Of a stretch of DNA of 64,000 nt, positions 46,718 to 58,112 are shown in pieces. Numbering within the stretch: the stretch's first letter is position 1; each line of letters opens with the position of its first letter. The position numbers and the translations under genes are program-made. Under the pieces are notes generated by a model. The model was not told where the DNA came from, did not search any database, and saw nothing but the letters and a program-made list of their open reading frames with translations. Source of the DNA: Sinonovacula constricta (taxonomy: Eukaryota > Mollusca > Bivalvia > Cardiida > Solecurtidae); NCBI GenBank assembly GCA_007844125.1, contig CM017573.1, forward strand, positions 4,422,230 to 4,486,229. Direction: 5' to 3'.

Positions 46718-47313
46718 TCACCAAATACAATCATTTGGCATGCATTCATAAAACTCAAATGAGCTTTTCAAAGTGCTTATCGTTGACGTTTCGGTATAAA
46801 CGTCATCACCAAGAATGTAAACAAATGCGGGATCTGAAGCAATATTAAGGAGTGACGTCATATTGGCAGAAGCTCCGGCACCAACGGCAGCAATTATCAC
46901 ACCAGCAGCCTTCAGATCATCCGCTACACGTGTCACAAGGTCCAAGTCACCAAAGTGGCCATTGGAGAAAAGAACCATAATTCTGCGTACCTCTGGCCGT
47001 GACGATGAAAAGCCTTCTGTCAAAAAATGTTCAAGGACTTTGGTTGTGTTTGTTGGTCCCATGACCTGTTTCAGTCTGGCAACATTTGACAATGCTGCTA
47101 TCAGCGGATCTTGGTGATAGTGAAGATCAAATCCAAACTCTACATGAACGTTCTTACCGTATCGTGTATAACTGACATGTGTGCCTTGTTCACTAATGGG
47201 TGTTGCTTTTGCTAGTTGACGCATGTTATCGATTTGGTTGTAGAAATCACTTATCATAAGATCAGTTGATGCATCCATCACAAACGCCACATCTGATGTC
47301 TTCATATCGCAAG
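46718..47313 (-). CDS. vWA gene exon 7: second vWA domain and C-terminus
   Basis: After a GCTGCAG acceptor a single 596-base exon encodes CDMKTSDVAFVMDASTDLM at the start, RRIMVLFSNGHFGDLD and VIIAAVGAGAS in the middle, and ends FYECMPNDCIW then TGA at 46720-46718. It is a complete vWA fold. The metal-site motif reads D-A-S-T-D instead of D-x-S-x-S, and the usual T/S-D-G is S-N-G, so cation-dependent ligand binding is doubtful. A candidate polyadenylation signal (AATAAA on the minus strand) lies at 46472-46467. Confidence 0.88.
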
Positions 47314-50300
47314 CTGCAGCAAAAATAATTATCGTGAAATCATCAATCAATAATACATGTACATGGAGTTAATATAGCCAGTGAGTATACACAGGAAAGA
47401 TACTGTCGTTAATGTTAGGTCATGGTTATTTGAAAGACGCACAAGGAAATCATAATGGTGACTACTTTGATCTATTGTGACCACTTTGCTCTACTGTGCA
47501 CACCGTGATCTACTGTCACCACACTGAAAGTAACCACTTTAACCTACTGTGACCACTTTAACCTACCACTTTAACCTACTGTGACCACTTTAACCTACTG
47601 TGGCCACTTTAATGTACTGAGGCCACTTTGACCTATTATGCCCAGTCTGACCTGCTGTGACCACTCTGACCTACTGTGACCACTTTTACCTACTGTGGTC
47701 ACTTTGACCTACTGTGGTCAATTTGACCTACTGTGTCCACTTTGACCTACTGTGACCTACTGTGACCACTTTAACCTACTGTGGTCACTTTGACCTACTG
47801 TGGTCAATTTGACCTACTGTGACCACTTTGACCTACTGTGCCCACTTTGACCTACTGTGACCTACTGACCACTTTAACCTACTGTTATCACTTTGACCTA
47901 CTGTGGTCAATTTGACCTACTGTAACCTCTCTGTTCTAATATCACCACTCTGATCTACTGTCACCAATTTGACCTGTCACCACTTTGACCTACTGTCACA
48001 GCTTTGACCTACTGTGACCGCTTTGACCTACTGTCACCACTTTGACCCACTGTCACCACTTTGACCTACTGTGACCACTTTGATCTACTGTCACCACTTT
48101 GACCTACTGTGACCACTTTGACCTACTGTCACCACATTGACCTACTGTCACCACTCTGACCTACTGTGCCCATTCTGACCTACTATGACCACTTTGACCT
48201 ATTGTTACAACTCTGACCTATTGTGACCACTCTGACCTACTTTGACCACTTTGACCTATTGTGACCACTCTGAAAAATTGTGACCACTTTGGCCTACTTT
48301 GAACTACTGTCACCACTTTGACCTACTGTCACCACTTGAACCTACTGTACCCACTCTGACCTACTATGCCCACTATGACCTACTGTGACCACTCTGTCCT
48401 ACTGTGAGCCCTCTGTCCTACTGTGCCCACTCTGTCCTACTGTGCCCACTTTCACCTACTATGCCAACTTTGACCTATTGTGACCACTCTGACCTATTGT
48501 GACCACTCTGACCTATTGTGACCACTCTGACCTACTGTGGTAACTTTAACCTACTGTCACCACTTTGACCTACTGTACCAACTCTGACCTACGGTCACCA
48601 CTATGACCTACTGTGCCCACTCTGACCTACGGTCACCACTATGACCTACTGTGCCCACTCTGACCTACGGTCACCACTATGACCTACTGTGCCCACTCTG
48701 ACCTACTATGCAAACTCTGACCTACTGTCACCACTTTGACCTACTGTACCAACTCTGACCTACGGTCACCACTATGACCTACTGTGCCCACTCTGACCTA
48801 CGGTCACCACTATGACCTACTGTGCCCACTCTGACCTACGGTCACCACTATGACCTACTGTGCCCACTCTGACCTTATTCACCACTAGGACCTACTGTGC
48901 CCACTCTGACCTACTATGCAAACTCTGACCTACTGACACCACTTTGACTGACTGTGACCACTTGATCATTTTAATCTATTCTGACCACTCTGATCTATTG
49001 TAACCACTTTGACCTAATGTGACTAATTTGATCTACTATGACTTATTTGATCTACTGTGATCACTTTGGTCTAACGTGATCGCTTAGATCTACCGTGACC
49101 ACTCATTGCGACTACAGCAAACTTACTTGTACAACGAGGTATAGTGTAGTGAAAGTTGATGAAGTTGAAAGCATCCTTGGTAATCGAGGGGAACACCATC
49201 TTGTCGTCACTGGTTATCTGCCAAAGTTCCTGGTGCCATATTTGGTCTCCCATACCTGCATCATTATTACATATAATCATCATAATCGACATCACCAACA
49301 GCATCATTCTTTTCCTTACTTTCAATGTATTTCTATTTCTTATCATCACCATCTCTAAATCACCAGAGCTATCATTGTGACCACCATCATCATCATCATC
49401 ATCAACATCATCATCATCATCATCATTCTTACTTTCGTCCTACTCCTATTTATCATCATCATCATCATCATCATCGTCGTCAAAATAATTTTCATCAACA
49501 CCATCGGCAGCAGCAACTCACCCACGGCTACGATGCTGACCACTGCCTGTCTTAATTTAGCAGCCTCCTCTTGAGCAGCGACCAGATTAGACGAGAGACC
49601 ATCACTTAGAATGACTGCATATTTGTGCGAGGCAATCCTCATTCCACCCCGACCAGCTGAGAACAGTTTTTCCCGGACTTCTGTGGGAAGTGTCAAGGGA
49701 TGGGAGGTAAATCTAGATGAACTGTGTCAGCAAATGTCAATGATAATTCAGAAAAGGAGAAGAATTTAAAACGGGCAGTAGGGAAGGAAGGGAGAGAAAA
49801 AAGGAGAACATATTATGTTGAATAAGGTGAGGGAAAGAAAGAAAAGAAACGGGAGGTAAAAAAGAGAACACTAAATAAAAAGAAAGGTATGAGAAAATGG
49901 GGAGCTGATTTGATTGGAAGAAAGAATGAAGAAATATGGGAGTACAAGTAAATCGATAAAAGGAAAGAAGAAAATGAGGAGTTATTAGAAATTTTAAAAT
50001 GGGAAAAAAAAGAAAGAAAACAACACAATTTTGGACAATGATAAAACGGGGAGAGGAAGGTGGAGAGGGAGAGGAAGGTGGAGATTAAGGCGAGTAAGAG
50101 AATGAAGTGGAAATAGATAAACAATAGGAAGAGTGGGGAGTGAAAAAGGAGGAAGATAAGAATAAGTGGGGAAAAACATGAGAAATAAGATGGTAGTGAG
50201 AATGGATAAAATGATGTCAATACGAAGAGAGGAACCAAGAAAATGGTTCAAAGAGGATAAGTTGATGATAATGTTTGGGGGTAATTTTGAGGAAGAGGGT

Positions 50301-53300
50301 ATGAAAAAAACAAAAGGGAAAAGAAAACAATATGGAATGAGAATGATGCGAGTAGTATGCGGAGGAATACAATTAGGAAACATTTACCAGAATATGGGCG
50401 GGTCCTTTTGTACACAGCACGTACCTTTAAGTGCCAGATGCAGGTTACTAGCCCCTTTTTGAGAAGTCAGGTTTGCAACACCCTTTTGTAGTGTTGTACT
50501 GTCATAGGTGGAATTCAACCCAGAAATGCACGGTTGGCGTGAACGAATAAGTCACAATAGCAATGCGCGTGTACGAAGAGCCGACAGGCGAACGGGCAAT
50601 GAAGTCGATGACGTAATCCTTCTGGCGCCGAAACCCTTCGTCACCCTGACTAATGGATTCGTCCAAAACAAAAACAATATCAATGCCATCTGAAAATAAA
50701 TAACATGAACCATATACTGATGCCGGTTGCGTAGTTGATTATAATACGATATGTGATGGTATATCATAGACCCCGGATATAGAAAGTGCTGGATTCAAAG
50801 AGAAACACGTAATATCAACAAAACGCTTGTTATCGCCAATGCATTAAACATTTTAAATATTTAAAATATAGCCTACTGCTTAACTAGGCAGACAGATAGA
50901 CATGCAGATAGACAGATGAGAGATAGAGTGTAGATGGAGAAGAGAGATAGAGAAATAGACAGAAAGGAGAGATTAATACCCGCCTGTACATCCAATCTCA
51001 AAATGTTTTGGACATGGTACCGTTAGATAACACAACTTGTCACTTTGACATGGTAATACAATGCAGTAATGCTCCCTGTCAGACTCCATCTGAAATTAAA
51101 ATGAAAGACTACTATAACTTGAGTTTTGTTGTCGCTTGCGACAGCGTTCCGAGAAATGAAAAAGGTGAATTTCGGTAAAAAAGAATGATTGACTTGTATG
51201 GTTTACATTACTCGCAATCAGTCTTCATGCCAGGGAAAACGTAGTGCTACAACAGAAACAAATATATGTCAGTCGAATGAGACCAGCCGCTAAATTGTGT
51301 CCAGGCATGCTTCAACTGTTTACACTAGATGTGCAAGTGATTATATTGTGTAATGCATGTATACATTCAATGCAGATCGTTGAATGAACAACGCGAAGTA
51401 GGAGTATCACTCAGATGCGAGAAGAAAGGGTCACAAGGAGGCAGCAGACTGTTATTATAAAAGAGTGTTCTATGTATCATCTTCTAGGCGAATATATTTG
51501 CGATATTCTGTGGGGCCTCTCTGCTTTCTGCGGCTGTATACCAGGGTTATGATAGCGGACACTGCCCGGCAAGCAATGTATATATCGGTCCATTATCGGA
51601 CAAATATATTTTTGTACATCAGGCCAATATCGGATTTCAATATCGGGACGACAAAGGTTTTGCAATGTGTATATAATATAGGTCCAGTATCGTTTTTCAA
51701 TATTGGGCCGATATTGAACCAATATAGGACCAATGTCTATTAGCCTACGTCAGACGTATATCTGGCCGATATAAATGAGCCATCAATAGACCTTCAAACT
51801 GGAATACAAATAGTCATGTGGAAATAAATATTGTGTGAAACTTTGGCAATGGCAACAAGCATGATTATACATATATAACTTAAGTTTTGTTGACTTGAAG
51901 ACATTCCCAGTGTTGTTCACAACAAATCTGCTAGGTGTAGATTCCCCTGGTATCCCTCTACTCTGTCGGTCTGTCTGTCTCTGTGTCTGTCTGTCTGTCT
52001 GTCTGTCTCTGTGTTTGTCAGTCCGTCTCTGTGTCTGTCTCTCTCTCTCTCTCTCTCTGTCTGTCTCTTTCTCTCTATTCTGACACAAAAATAAGTTCTC
52101 CTTTAATCAGCTGAATGTAAATTACTTTCTTCCATTGGAATTTTAAATTTGCATTTAGAGTCCTACAACAAAGAGTATTCAAGGGTTGATAAATTAATTA
52201 ATTAATTCCTCTGGAAGTGTTACATCATGGGCACGTCTGGATATCTACCCAAAATTGGACCAATATAAAGAAATGTTTTTACTTTTATATGGTCAAAGAC
52301 TTGTTTATCTTAACAAATGGACTAATGGTCGACAAAATATGTATACGGTATGATTATATTTGAACATAGATGTAATAAACAATTGACTTATAATTATGGA
52401 TAGCTTCCGTATATTGGACCATTCTAGTAAAGTGATATCATTTTTCCGGTATCTGTCCGATATATATATGCTTGCTTGGGGGGGGGGGGATTTCCCTTGC
52501 CTCTCATCACCAATAGGAGAGTACTGATGTTGGGCCGACAGTGCCCCAATATCTGAAAATGACTTGTGATGCGTTATTAGTAGTAGTTATATTTACTTAC
52601 AAATATACACAGGAATATAACCATTTATCTATAACACACAGTTATGAAACATCGATCAAGTGTTTGTTTTTTTCATGTTGATGTATATGCATATCTAATA
52701 TCGGCAAGACATCGGTCCAATATTGGGAACTGATATCAGATTTCTGATATTAGCCTGATATACCAGTGCTTGCTGGGTGGTATCATCAATGGTCCGAGTT
52801 AATTTAGGTGCCGTTAGCTTACAGCGCTTTGATTATCTTCGCTGCGTTACAATGTTTACAGTGAATAGAGCGTCTCTGCATAGCTACAAGAAAACCGTTG
52901 ATGCGAAAAATCAAAGGCGACGCAAACGATTAAAACAAATTTAAAAAAATTGTGACACAAACTTAAATAAAGGTGGTATCTTGCAGTTTTCTTTATTCAT
53001 ATATATGTAGATAAATATATTAAAAAAAATAAAAAATAATAAATAGAACTCCATGTACCGAATAATGACCCGTATTTCAACAGGGTTATGGAAGTCCGCA
53101 AAACAAACTTTCCCCATGTGCAAATTTCAGTGAGCATTCCATATATAGGCGTCGCGTCGCCAATAAACATTAGCATTTTAAAGCTGCCCATCTAACACAG
53201 TTCAACTCCTGCTAGCGCGACATAAAGTAGTTCCATGTATTTTAATAATAGGTTTGCAGTAGAAGAATCATTGAATGTTGACAACTGTATGCCCCGCATC

Positions 53301-56300
53301 TTTAAAATTATTGCAAATGTGATTATACAATGCAACATTTGATATAAACTTTAAATTTATAAATAACATGTCCTCTATGAACCTGTAGCTTTGCTTTGCT
53401 CCCTCCTTAAGGTAGGACAACGGTAATGCTGCACCTCCAATTGAAGAGTATCAAAATTAGGGTTAAGATGCTTCAAAACGGGTTGAGGATTCTAATCCCG
53501 GTATGTGTACGAATGGTCAACTTTTTTTCTACTCTGACTATTATTTTGTATCATTCTACCAGGCTAAGAAGGAAACGTATACGGTTTTTAATTTTATTGT
53601 TGTAAATGAACTTTAATTGTATGATTTGTGCTTAATCTGAATAAAAATTCGTTACCTGGTATATTCAAGGTCTAAACAACTCTTAACCATGTGGTAAAAT
53701 TATTATTATGTGAAAAGTAAATCGTAACAAAGCACTTGTCATATCAAACAGGTATTTCCTATCCGATCTACGCTGTACAGTTAGCTATTTTTAAACTAGG
53801 AAAACCATGTTACCACCTGCTTTTGATATCACATTCCATAATCATCCGTGGAATCAGCTGTGACGTCGATATCTATTTTTAGCAGAAATTCCCATTGTGC
53901 TTATTTATAGATTTGGAAATAATGGTCAGTAAGCGCGAAATATGAGCTTATTCAGCAATCATGCAGAAATTCCACAGAACAGGGGTCGTATGTTGTTACA
54001 TATATTAGACCTGGGCAAACTATCCAATACCATTATTAAAGTATAAAACACACCAGTCGTGTTCATTTTCAAATTCTGTAAAATTTTCTTTTACACTTGT
54101 TGTACTTTAAAGAGGGTGTGGGGTGGGGGTGGGTGGTGTGGGGGGGTGGCGGCTGTGTATTTTGAGACAGAGAGGGGACGGTTATCTAACACACAATAAT
54201 ATAATATATGGCCGTTTATCTTCACTGGTTCTAATTGTCTCAAAATATTGCGCTTTTTTTAACATACGATAACAACCACGATTCTTTTTAAATTAAGATA
54301 CGAAATGCTAAATGAGCAGTGGCATTTTATTTGAGCAGCGACATGTAAATGACATTACCTAGTTTCCTCGGAATTGTACCACTTCCAATTAAGACTAAAG
54401 GGAACTATAATAACAGGAAGTAAACACGTTGGTCGGCATTAATAAATCAATATTTACAAATATAAATCTTTATTTGTTTTCTTTCTCACTTTGTTGGTTG
54501 TTTTTGTTATTTCTTATACATTTTGTTATTTCTTTCTTTCATTCTTTTAGTTCTCATATATTTTAATTCATATTTTATTTTGATTAGTAATAGGTAACGA
54601 AACGTTTCTAATAAAAGCAATTTAAAAAGTAATCCATTGTCAGAATAATGTCCTTCAGACTCATTTTAAGTCATTTTGAACACTAAAACTTGTATCTCTC
54701 ATGTATTTTCAAAATCAAATATTTAACTAAGAAATAAATACATAATCATGCAGTTACAAAATTGACACCTAGTAATTAATGCATTAAAGAATATGTAAGG
54801 GATCATACAGTAAACAATCCACATTATCATTTAACATTAATGTTTATGACTTTGTGTAAAACAAGCTTACTGTCTTACTTCCATACTAGCAGGTAATTTA
54901 GTTTTGCATTAACCCATCAGAGGTTTTACTGTGACAGATAAGTACTGTGTTGGCTAAAGACTCCCTGCAGTGAAGACCAGCAATTCACCTTTCCGCGAGT
55001 CTAAAAATAGAGTTTAAGCTCCGCCCCCTTGCCTACAAACAACCTGGTTTAAAGTGACAGATCTTACAGATTATCTTACAGATCCGCGAAAATATTTTAA
55101 TTTGCTATCTCCCAAATGCAAAGAGCTTGTGATGGAGATGTTCAGATGAAGATTAAGACAGTTTCACCCAATGATGCATTCATGACACAAAATTATGAAA
55201 GAAAATTGTTGCTGGCTACAGCGAGATTTTACCTTTCGATGCAGAAATGGACAAGCCTCATCCAATCAACTAAATTAAGATGCAAACAGAGAAGCGATTA
55301 CAGCAACCAACATACGATTCCTTGCAAACCACAAACAACCCTGTTGGTATGAAATTGAACCAAAGGCTCAAACAGATTTAAACTGATCGCTTGTCAAAAT
55401 CATTGTTTGTGGGACAGTGTGTAAGTGAGAATCAGCATAACGCAGGTAAAGTGTCAATCAACGCGATGTGATTGGTTAATTCCATGCTAATACACAATGT
55501 GTAATATCTATTTTTAGATCTCGCGGAAAGGTAAATTAGCAGGTCTGGTCACAGCAGGTCGGGGCCTGGCTCAGTGGGATACCACATTCCTTCGAGATGC
55601 CTTTAAAGCACCGATCTTTTTATTTTAGGTTAGACCCTATGTGGGTTTTTTTTTTTTTCGCCAGAGAAAGGGCGAGGTGTTCCGAATGCTACAATTCATA
55701 CCTAGAGTAAAGAAATCAATGCGGTTACTTACCTGGCATAACGCTTTGTTGCATTCACACTGCTGTTCGTTCGAGCAGACAGGGGTGGGAGTTACGAGGC
55801 CATCACAGTTTATATTCCTACGGTGACGGATGGAGGTGGCAAATGTCTTGGCAGTTTCCTTATTCAAGAAAGGGTTAAACTCTATCACGACAAATCTGTC
55901 ATCGTAAATATACCCAGCAGCTGTAATAAAAGACATCTTTTTTAAAATATAAATTCACATAACTGTATTGACTGTGAGGACTAATTAACACTTTAGTTAA
56001 ACTTTACCCATTTCTTTATCCATGGTCAGTCGGTGGCAAACCTAGGGAGAAGGGTGAACCAGTTCTAAAAATAGATCATTAAAACGCGTGTCCAGAGAGA
56101 AAAGAACCTCTTCTAAAATCATATCTGTAGTGATACACAACATCAAATTGACCTGAGGACGTCTACAGTCAGTTTTAGAAAGACATTACAGATAAATCAT
56201 ATATTTATTGCACTTTATACAATGTTATCTCTCTATCTGAGTTTCCAATATAATCTTTGTGTGGGTGGGTGGGGTGGAATCGATTGTATCAAATGTTTTT

Positions 56301-58112
56301 ATTCCTTTTATTCCCTCCAAATCTATAATCTCTGTTAAAAATAGACATCGACGATGGAGCGGATTACCCGGATGACGATATGTTGTGATTATCTCCAAAA
56401 GTAACTTGTTACGTGTTGTTTTGTTTTTTTTTTTAGTTTTAAAAAAGGTTATCTCTGTAGCTTGGCTCGTCAGATAGGAAATACCCAGGTGCGTAGCTAG
56501 TTATTGTTATATGTATACGCAAGGCCGCTGGGGTGGGGGTGAGGGGGCGGCGGGTGGGGGTGGTGGTCGAGGACATGCTCCCCACAAAATGTGTGTATCT
56601 AGATCGTACGTGGTGGCTTTTGGGGAGGTTTCAGTATCACGATATAACTAGATTTTAAGTGAAATGTTACCAAGGAGTGATCGTCCCGTACAGAATTACA
56701 ATGTATCTTAGACGTTCTGGTTTGAAATATTAGAGTAGGCTCCATACACAGCAAACAGAGCTACAGAAGAGTTACCAAACCGATTTAGCGATGCTACATG
56801 TTTGTTCATGTTGTAAATAGGAGTGCTATAGTTGATTACAAAAAAAATACATCTTACCCCTCCTAGGTTAAGATTTTCATTGCAGATTAAATGTTTTTAT
56901 GCCTTGATTCTTTGGGGCTATGTGTTCACAGCTGCGTCTTTTTCTAACAGTTTCTACTTGTGACATTATTTGAGAGAAAATTAAACCGTCCGATACTGAC
57001 GTTAACGCCATACTGGTCCATGTTCAACAGTATAATTGGTACTCAACAATACAAAACAATCAGTATACGGCACAGAAGACGGGCCAACACAATAGCGAAT
57101 ACACCCTCCTCGCCTTGAATCCAAATATACTCGTAAGCGCCGATTGAAACCTACCAGAAGTATAACAATCTATTTAAATATTTAAAACATGTATAGTAGC
57201 AGTCAATCGCAGGCAAGGCAAACTGCACTATAACATAAATAAGCATGTCCCAAATCTCAAGACTCACTGGCCATGTGAGAAGATCGTTTGACTGCCATTC
57301 GAAAAAGAATCAAACAAAACACGAAGCATTGTATAATTGAAAATTTTCAACGGATATGGCAAATCTTAGATCCAACAGGAGAGCTGCAAATAATTAAGCT
57401 TCTCTGAGGCTCTCTCAAGACAGGAGTACAGAAAATATCATGGAACGACATCCATGGCGCCGCAAACAGCATGAACATAAATTAAAAGTAAAGATAATAA
57501 ATGGCAACCCTTTATGGTAACATACTTGTTTTGGTTTTTACAGTTTTATGAAGCAATTTTATTCATTACTTTCTAAAGTAGTTGTGGTGCTTTCTTCTAT
57601 TTGCTGTCTGATATTCTTTTCATTACAAGCTGCGTTAGCTCACTACTCTAGACATACACGGTTCTTTTCTTATTAAACCTTTACCAAAGCTTTGGAAACC
57701 GGCCTTTACAATAAAATGCCCTCGAGTGTGTACATGCACCTCATAAACTAGATAGCTTGTTTACCTTAGAAACAATATATTTATTTAGCCTTCTCATTCC
57801 TTTATGGCCGATGTAAGATGTGTTTCCCCTTTAAATAGACAACGATAATAATTAAAAAAAGAGCTGTCAGGAAAGCAAGCTTGACTGTATGGTATGAGCT
57901 TGTTTGAAACTTACACGCAATATATGAATGTGTATTTGCTTATTCATGTAATTTGCTTATTCATGTACCAACTTTTTATAAAGCAGGGTCACATTACTCA
58001 CACACTTCAACCTGGAGCTACTCAACTTGATTATAAAAGAGAAAGTCATACCTTGATCCACTGCCACAATAAGCCATAAACTCACAACCATATAGACACG
58101 CGAATATGCCAT
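46718..58112 (-). CDS. Secreted protein with two vWA domains, 7 exons
   Basis: Exons on the minus strand: 58112-58052, 55920-55733, 51089-50984, 50689-50425, 49680-49522, 49255-49127, 47313-46718. Exon 1 gives a signal peptide (MAYSRVYMVVSLWLIVAVDQ). Exons 2-3 are rich in cysteine. Exons 4-6 make a first vWA domain with an intact metal site, and exon 7 is a second vWA domain with a degenerate one. The exon lengths sum to 501 codons including stop if one extra base in exon 4 is discounted. vWA proteins of this kind in animals are extracellular matrix, shell, byssus or adhesion proteins. I do not recognise a specific orthologue. Exon 3 appears to need a GC donor or another one-base correction. 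Confidence 0.82.
47440..49095. repeat. 19-bp degenerate satellite in the vWA gene intron
   Basis: About 1.65 kb of GACCTACTGTGACCACTTT repeated with many substitutions, roughly 85 units. A 38-bp higher-order unit (GACCTACGGTCACCACTATG, then ACCTACTGTGCCCACTCT) is seen several times between 48590 and 48870. It fills most of the intron between exons 6 and 7 and stops about 30 bases from the exon 6 donor. Confidence 0.93.
49127..49680 (-). CDS. vWA gene exons 5-6: first vWA domain, C-terminal half
   Basis: Exon 5 (49680-49522, donor GTGAGT) includes ASHKYAVILSDGLSSN, with the third metal-site aspartate in SDG, then VVSIVAV. Exon 6 (49255-49127, donor GTAAGT) reads GMGDQIWHQELWQITSDD, then FPSITKDAFNFINF and a closing cysteine. 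This is the standard end of a vWA domain (ELxxIAS, then xFxVxxFxxL). Both exons are phase 1 at both ends. Confidence 0.82.
49384..49482. repeat. ATC trinucleotide microsatellite
   Basis: (ATC)n with interruptions in the vWA gene intron between exons 5 and 6. Histidine- or methionine-rich reading frames over it are artefacts of the repeat. Confidence 0.9.
49750..50384. repeat. Long purine-rich strand
   Basis: About 630 bases in which the plus strand is mostly A and G (for example GGGAAGGAAGGGAGAGAAAA and GGGAGAGGAAGGTGGAGAGG). It lies in the vWA gene intron between exons 4 and 5. In the transcribed (minus) sense it is a long polypyrimidine tract. Confidence 0.85.
50425..50689 (-). CDS. vWA gene exon 4: first vWA domain, N-terminal half, one-base frame break
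   Basis: The exon starts DGIDIVFVLDESISQGDEGF, with the metal-site motif D-x-S-x-S intact, and continues to IAIVTYSFTPTVHFW before a TGA at about 50500. One base later the frame is open and reads LNSTYDSTTLQKGVANLTSQ and then KGASNLHLALK to a GTACGT donor. Both halves are typical vWA sequence. Deleting one G from TTCTGGGTTG joins them and leaves the exon in the phase exon 5 needs. Confidence 0.75.
50984..51089 (-). CDS. vWA gene exon 3: cysteine-rich segment, unusual donor
   Basis: After TTTAATTTCAG the exon reads MESDREHYCIVLPCQSDKLC, then YLTVPCPKHFEIGCT. Its regular cysteine spacing continues that of exon 2. To meet exon 4 in phase 1 the exon must end at 50984, where the intron would begin GCGGGT (a GC-AG intron). 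The nearby GT at 50979-50978 is out of phase by one base unless the GGG run there is one base too long. Confidence 0.65.
51565..52780. mobile_element. Composite repeat with GCAAGCA ends and TATCGG/CCAATAT motifs
   Basis: Three end-like sequences occur: CCCGGCAAGCAATGTATATA at 51567; the inverted form at about 52450-52482 (CGATATATATATGCTTGCTT); and another at 52745-52777 (CTGATATACCAGTGCTTGCT). Between them are many TATCGG, CCGATAT and CCAATAT motifs. This looks like one or two related TIR elements in the intron between vWA exons 2 and 3. Boundaries are uncertain. Confidence 0.45.
51960..52076. repeat. CTGT/CTCT microsatellite
   Basis: (CTGT)n grading into (CT)n, inside the composite repeat. 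Confidence 0.9.
54113..54152. repeat. G-rich tract, G-quadruplex capable
   Basis: GGGTGGGGGTGGGTGGTGTG followed by a run of G gives at least four G-runs of three or more. It lies in the vWA gene intron between exons 2 and 3. Confidence 0.7.
54460..55611. mobile_element. TTAA-type element, copy 2 (inverted, truncated, interrupted)
   Basis: The reverse complement of 14115-14700 is recognisable from about 54460 to 54985 and again from 55534 to 55607, ending GAGATGCCT and TTAA (55608-55611). The other end (equivalent to 14700-14967) is missing. A 548-bp element is inserted at 54986-55533. Confidence 0.75.
54986..55533. mobile_element. Nested 548-bp TIR element with AATT target duplication
   Basis: The ends are CACCTTTCCGCGAGTCTAAA and, inverted, TACCTTTCCGCGAGATCTAA, continuing to AAATAG on both sides (about 24 bp, one indel). 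It is flanked by AATT at 54982-54985 and 55534-55537. The empty site is visible in the related copy at 14187-14202 (GCTAATTGCTGG on the plus strand), which has a single AATT. A 4-bp duplication and CAC-like tip could fit Chapaev-type or related transposases (inference). The internal 78-codon frame at 55116 has no recognisable features. Confidence 0.85.
55733..55920 (-). CDS. vWA gene exon 2: cysteine-containing N-terminal segment
   Basis: Acceptor TTTTATTACAG and donor GTAAGT bound a 188-base exon that begins AAGYIYDDRFVVIEFNPFL. It ends with a cluster of five cysteines in about 40 residues (CDGL, VCSNEQQCECNKALC). It is open throughout and phase-compatible with both neighbours. I do not recognise the fold. 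Confidence 0.75.
56529..56567. repeat. G-rich tract, G-quadruplex capable
   Basis: GGGGTGGGGGTGAGGGGGCG then GGTGGGGGTGG, in the vWA gene intron between exons 1 and 2. Confidence 0.7.
58052..58112 (-). CDS. vWA gene exon 1: signal peptide
   Basis: ATG at 58112-58110 is followed by 20 codons with a hydrophobic core (VYMVVSLWLIVAV) and a GTATGA donor after 58052. With the next exon the sequence runs VDQ-AAGYIY, a plausible signal peptidase site around the Ala-Ala-Gly. Phase 1 exit matches exon 2. Confidence 0.75.

Noticed and set aside
49325..49555. Histidine-rich open frame
   Set aside because: It is the ATC microsatellite in an intron, opposite in strand to real vWA exons.
49813..50383. Phe/Leu/Ser-rich membrane-like frames on the minus strand
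   Set aside because: They are translations of a polypyrimidine strand; low-complexity intron.
55116..55352. 78-codon frame as a transposase
   Set aside because: It is too short, with no catalytic motif, inside a 548-bp non-autonomous element.
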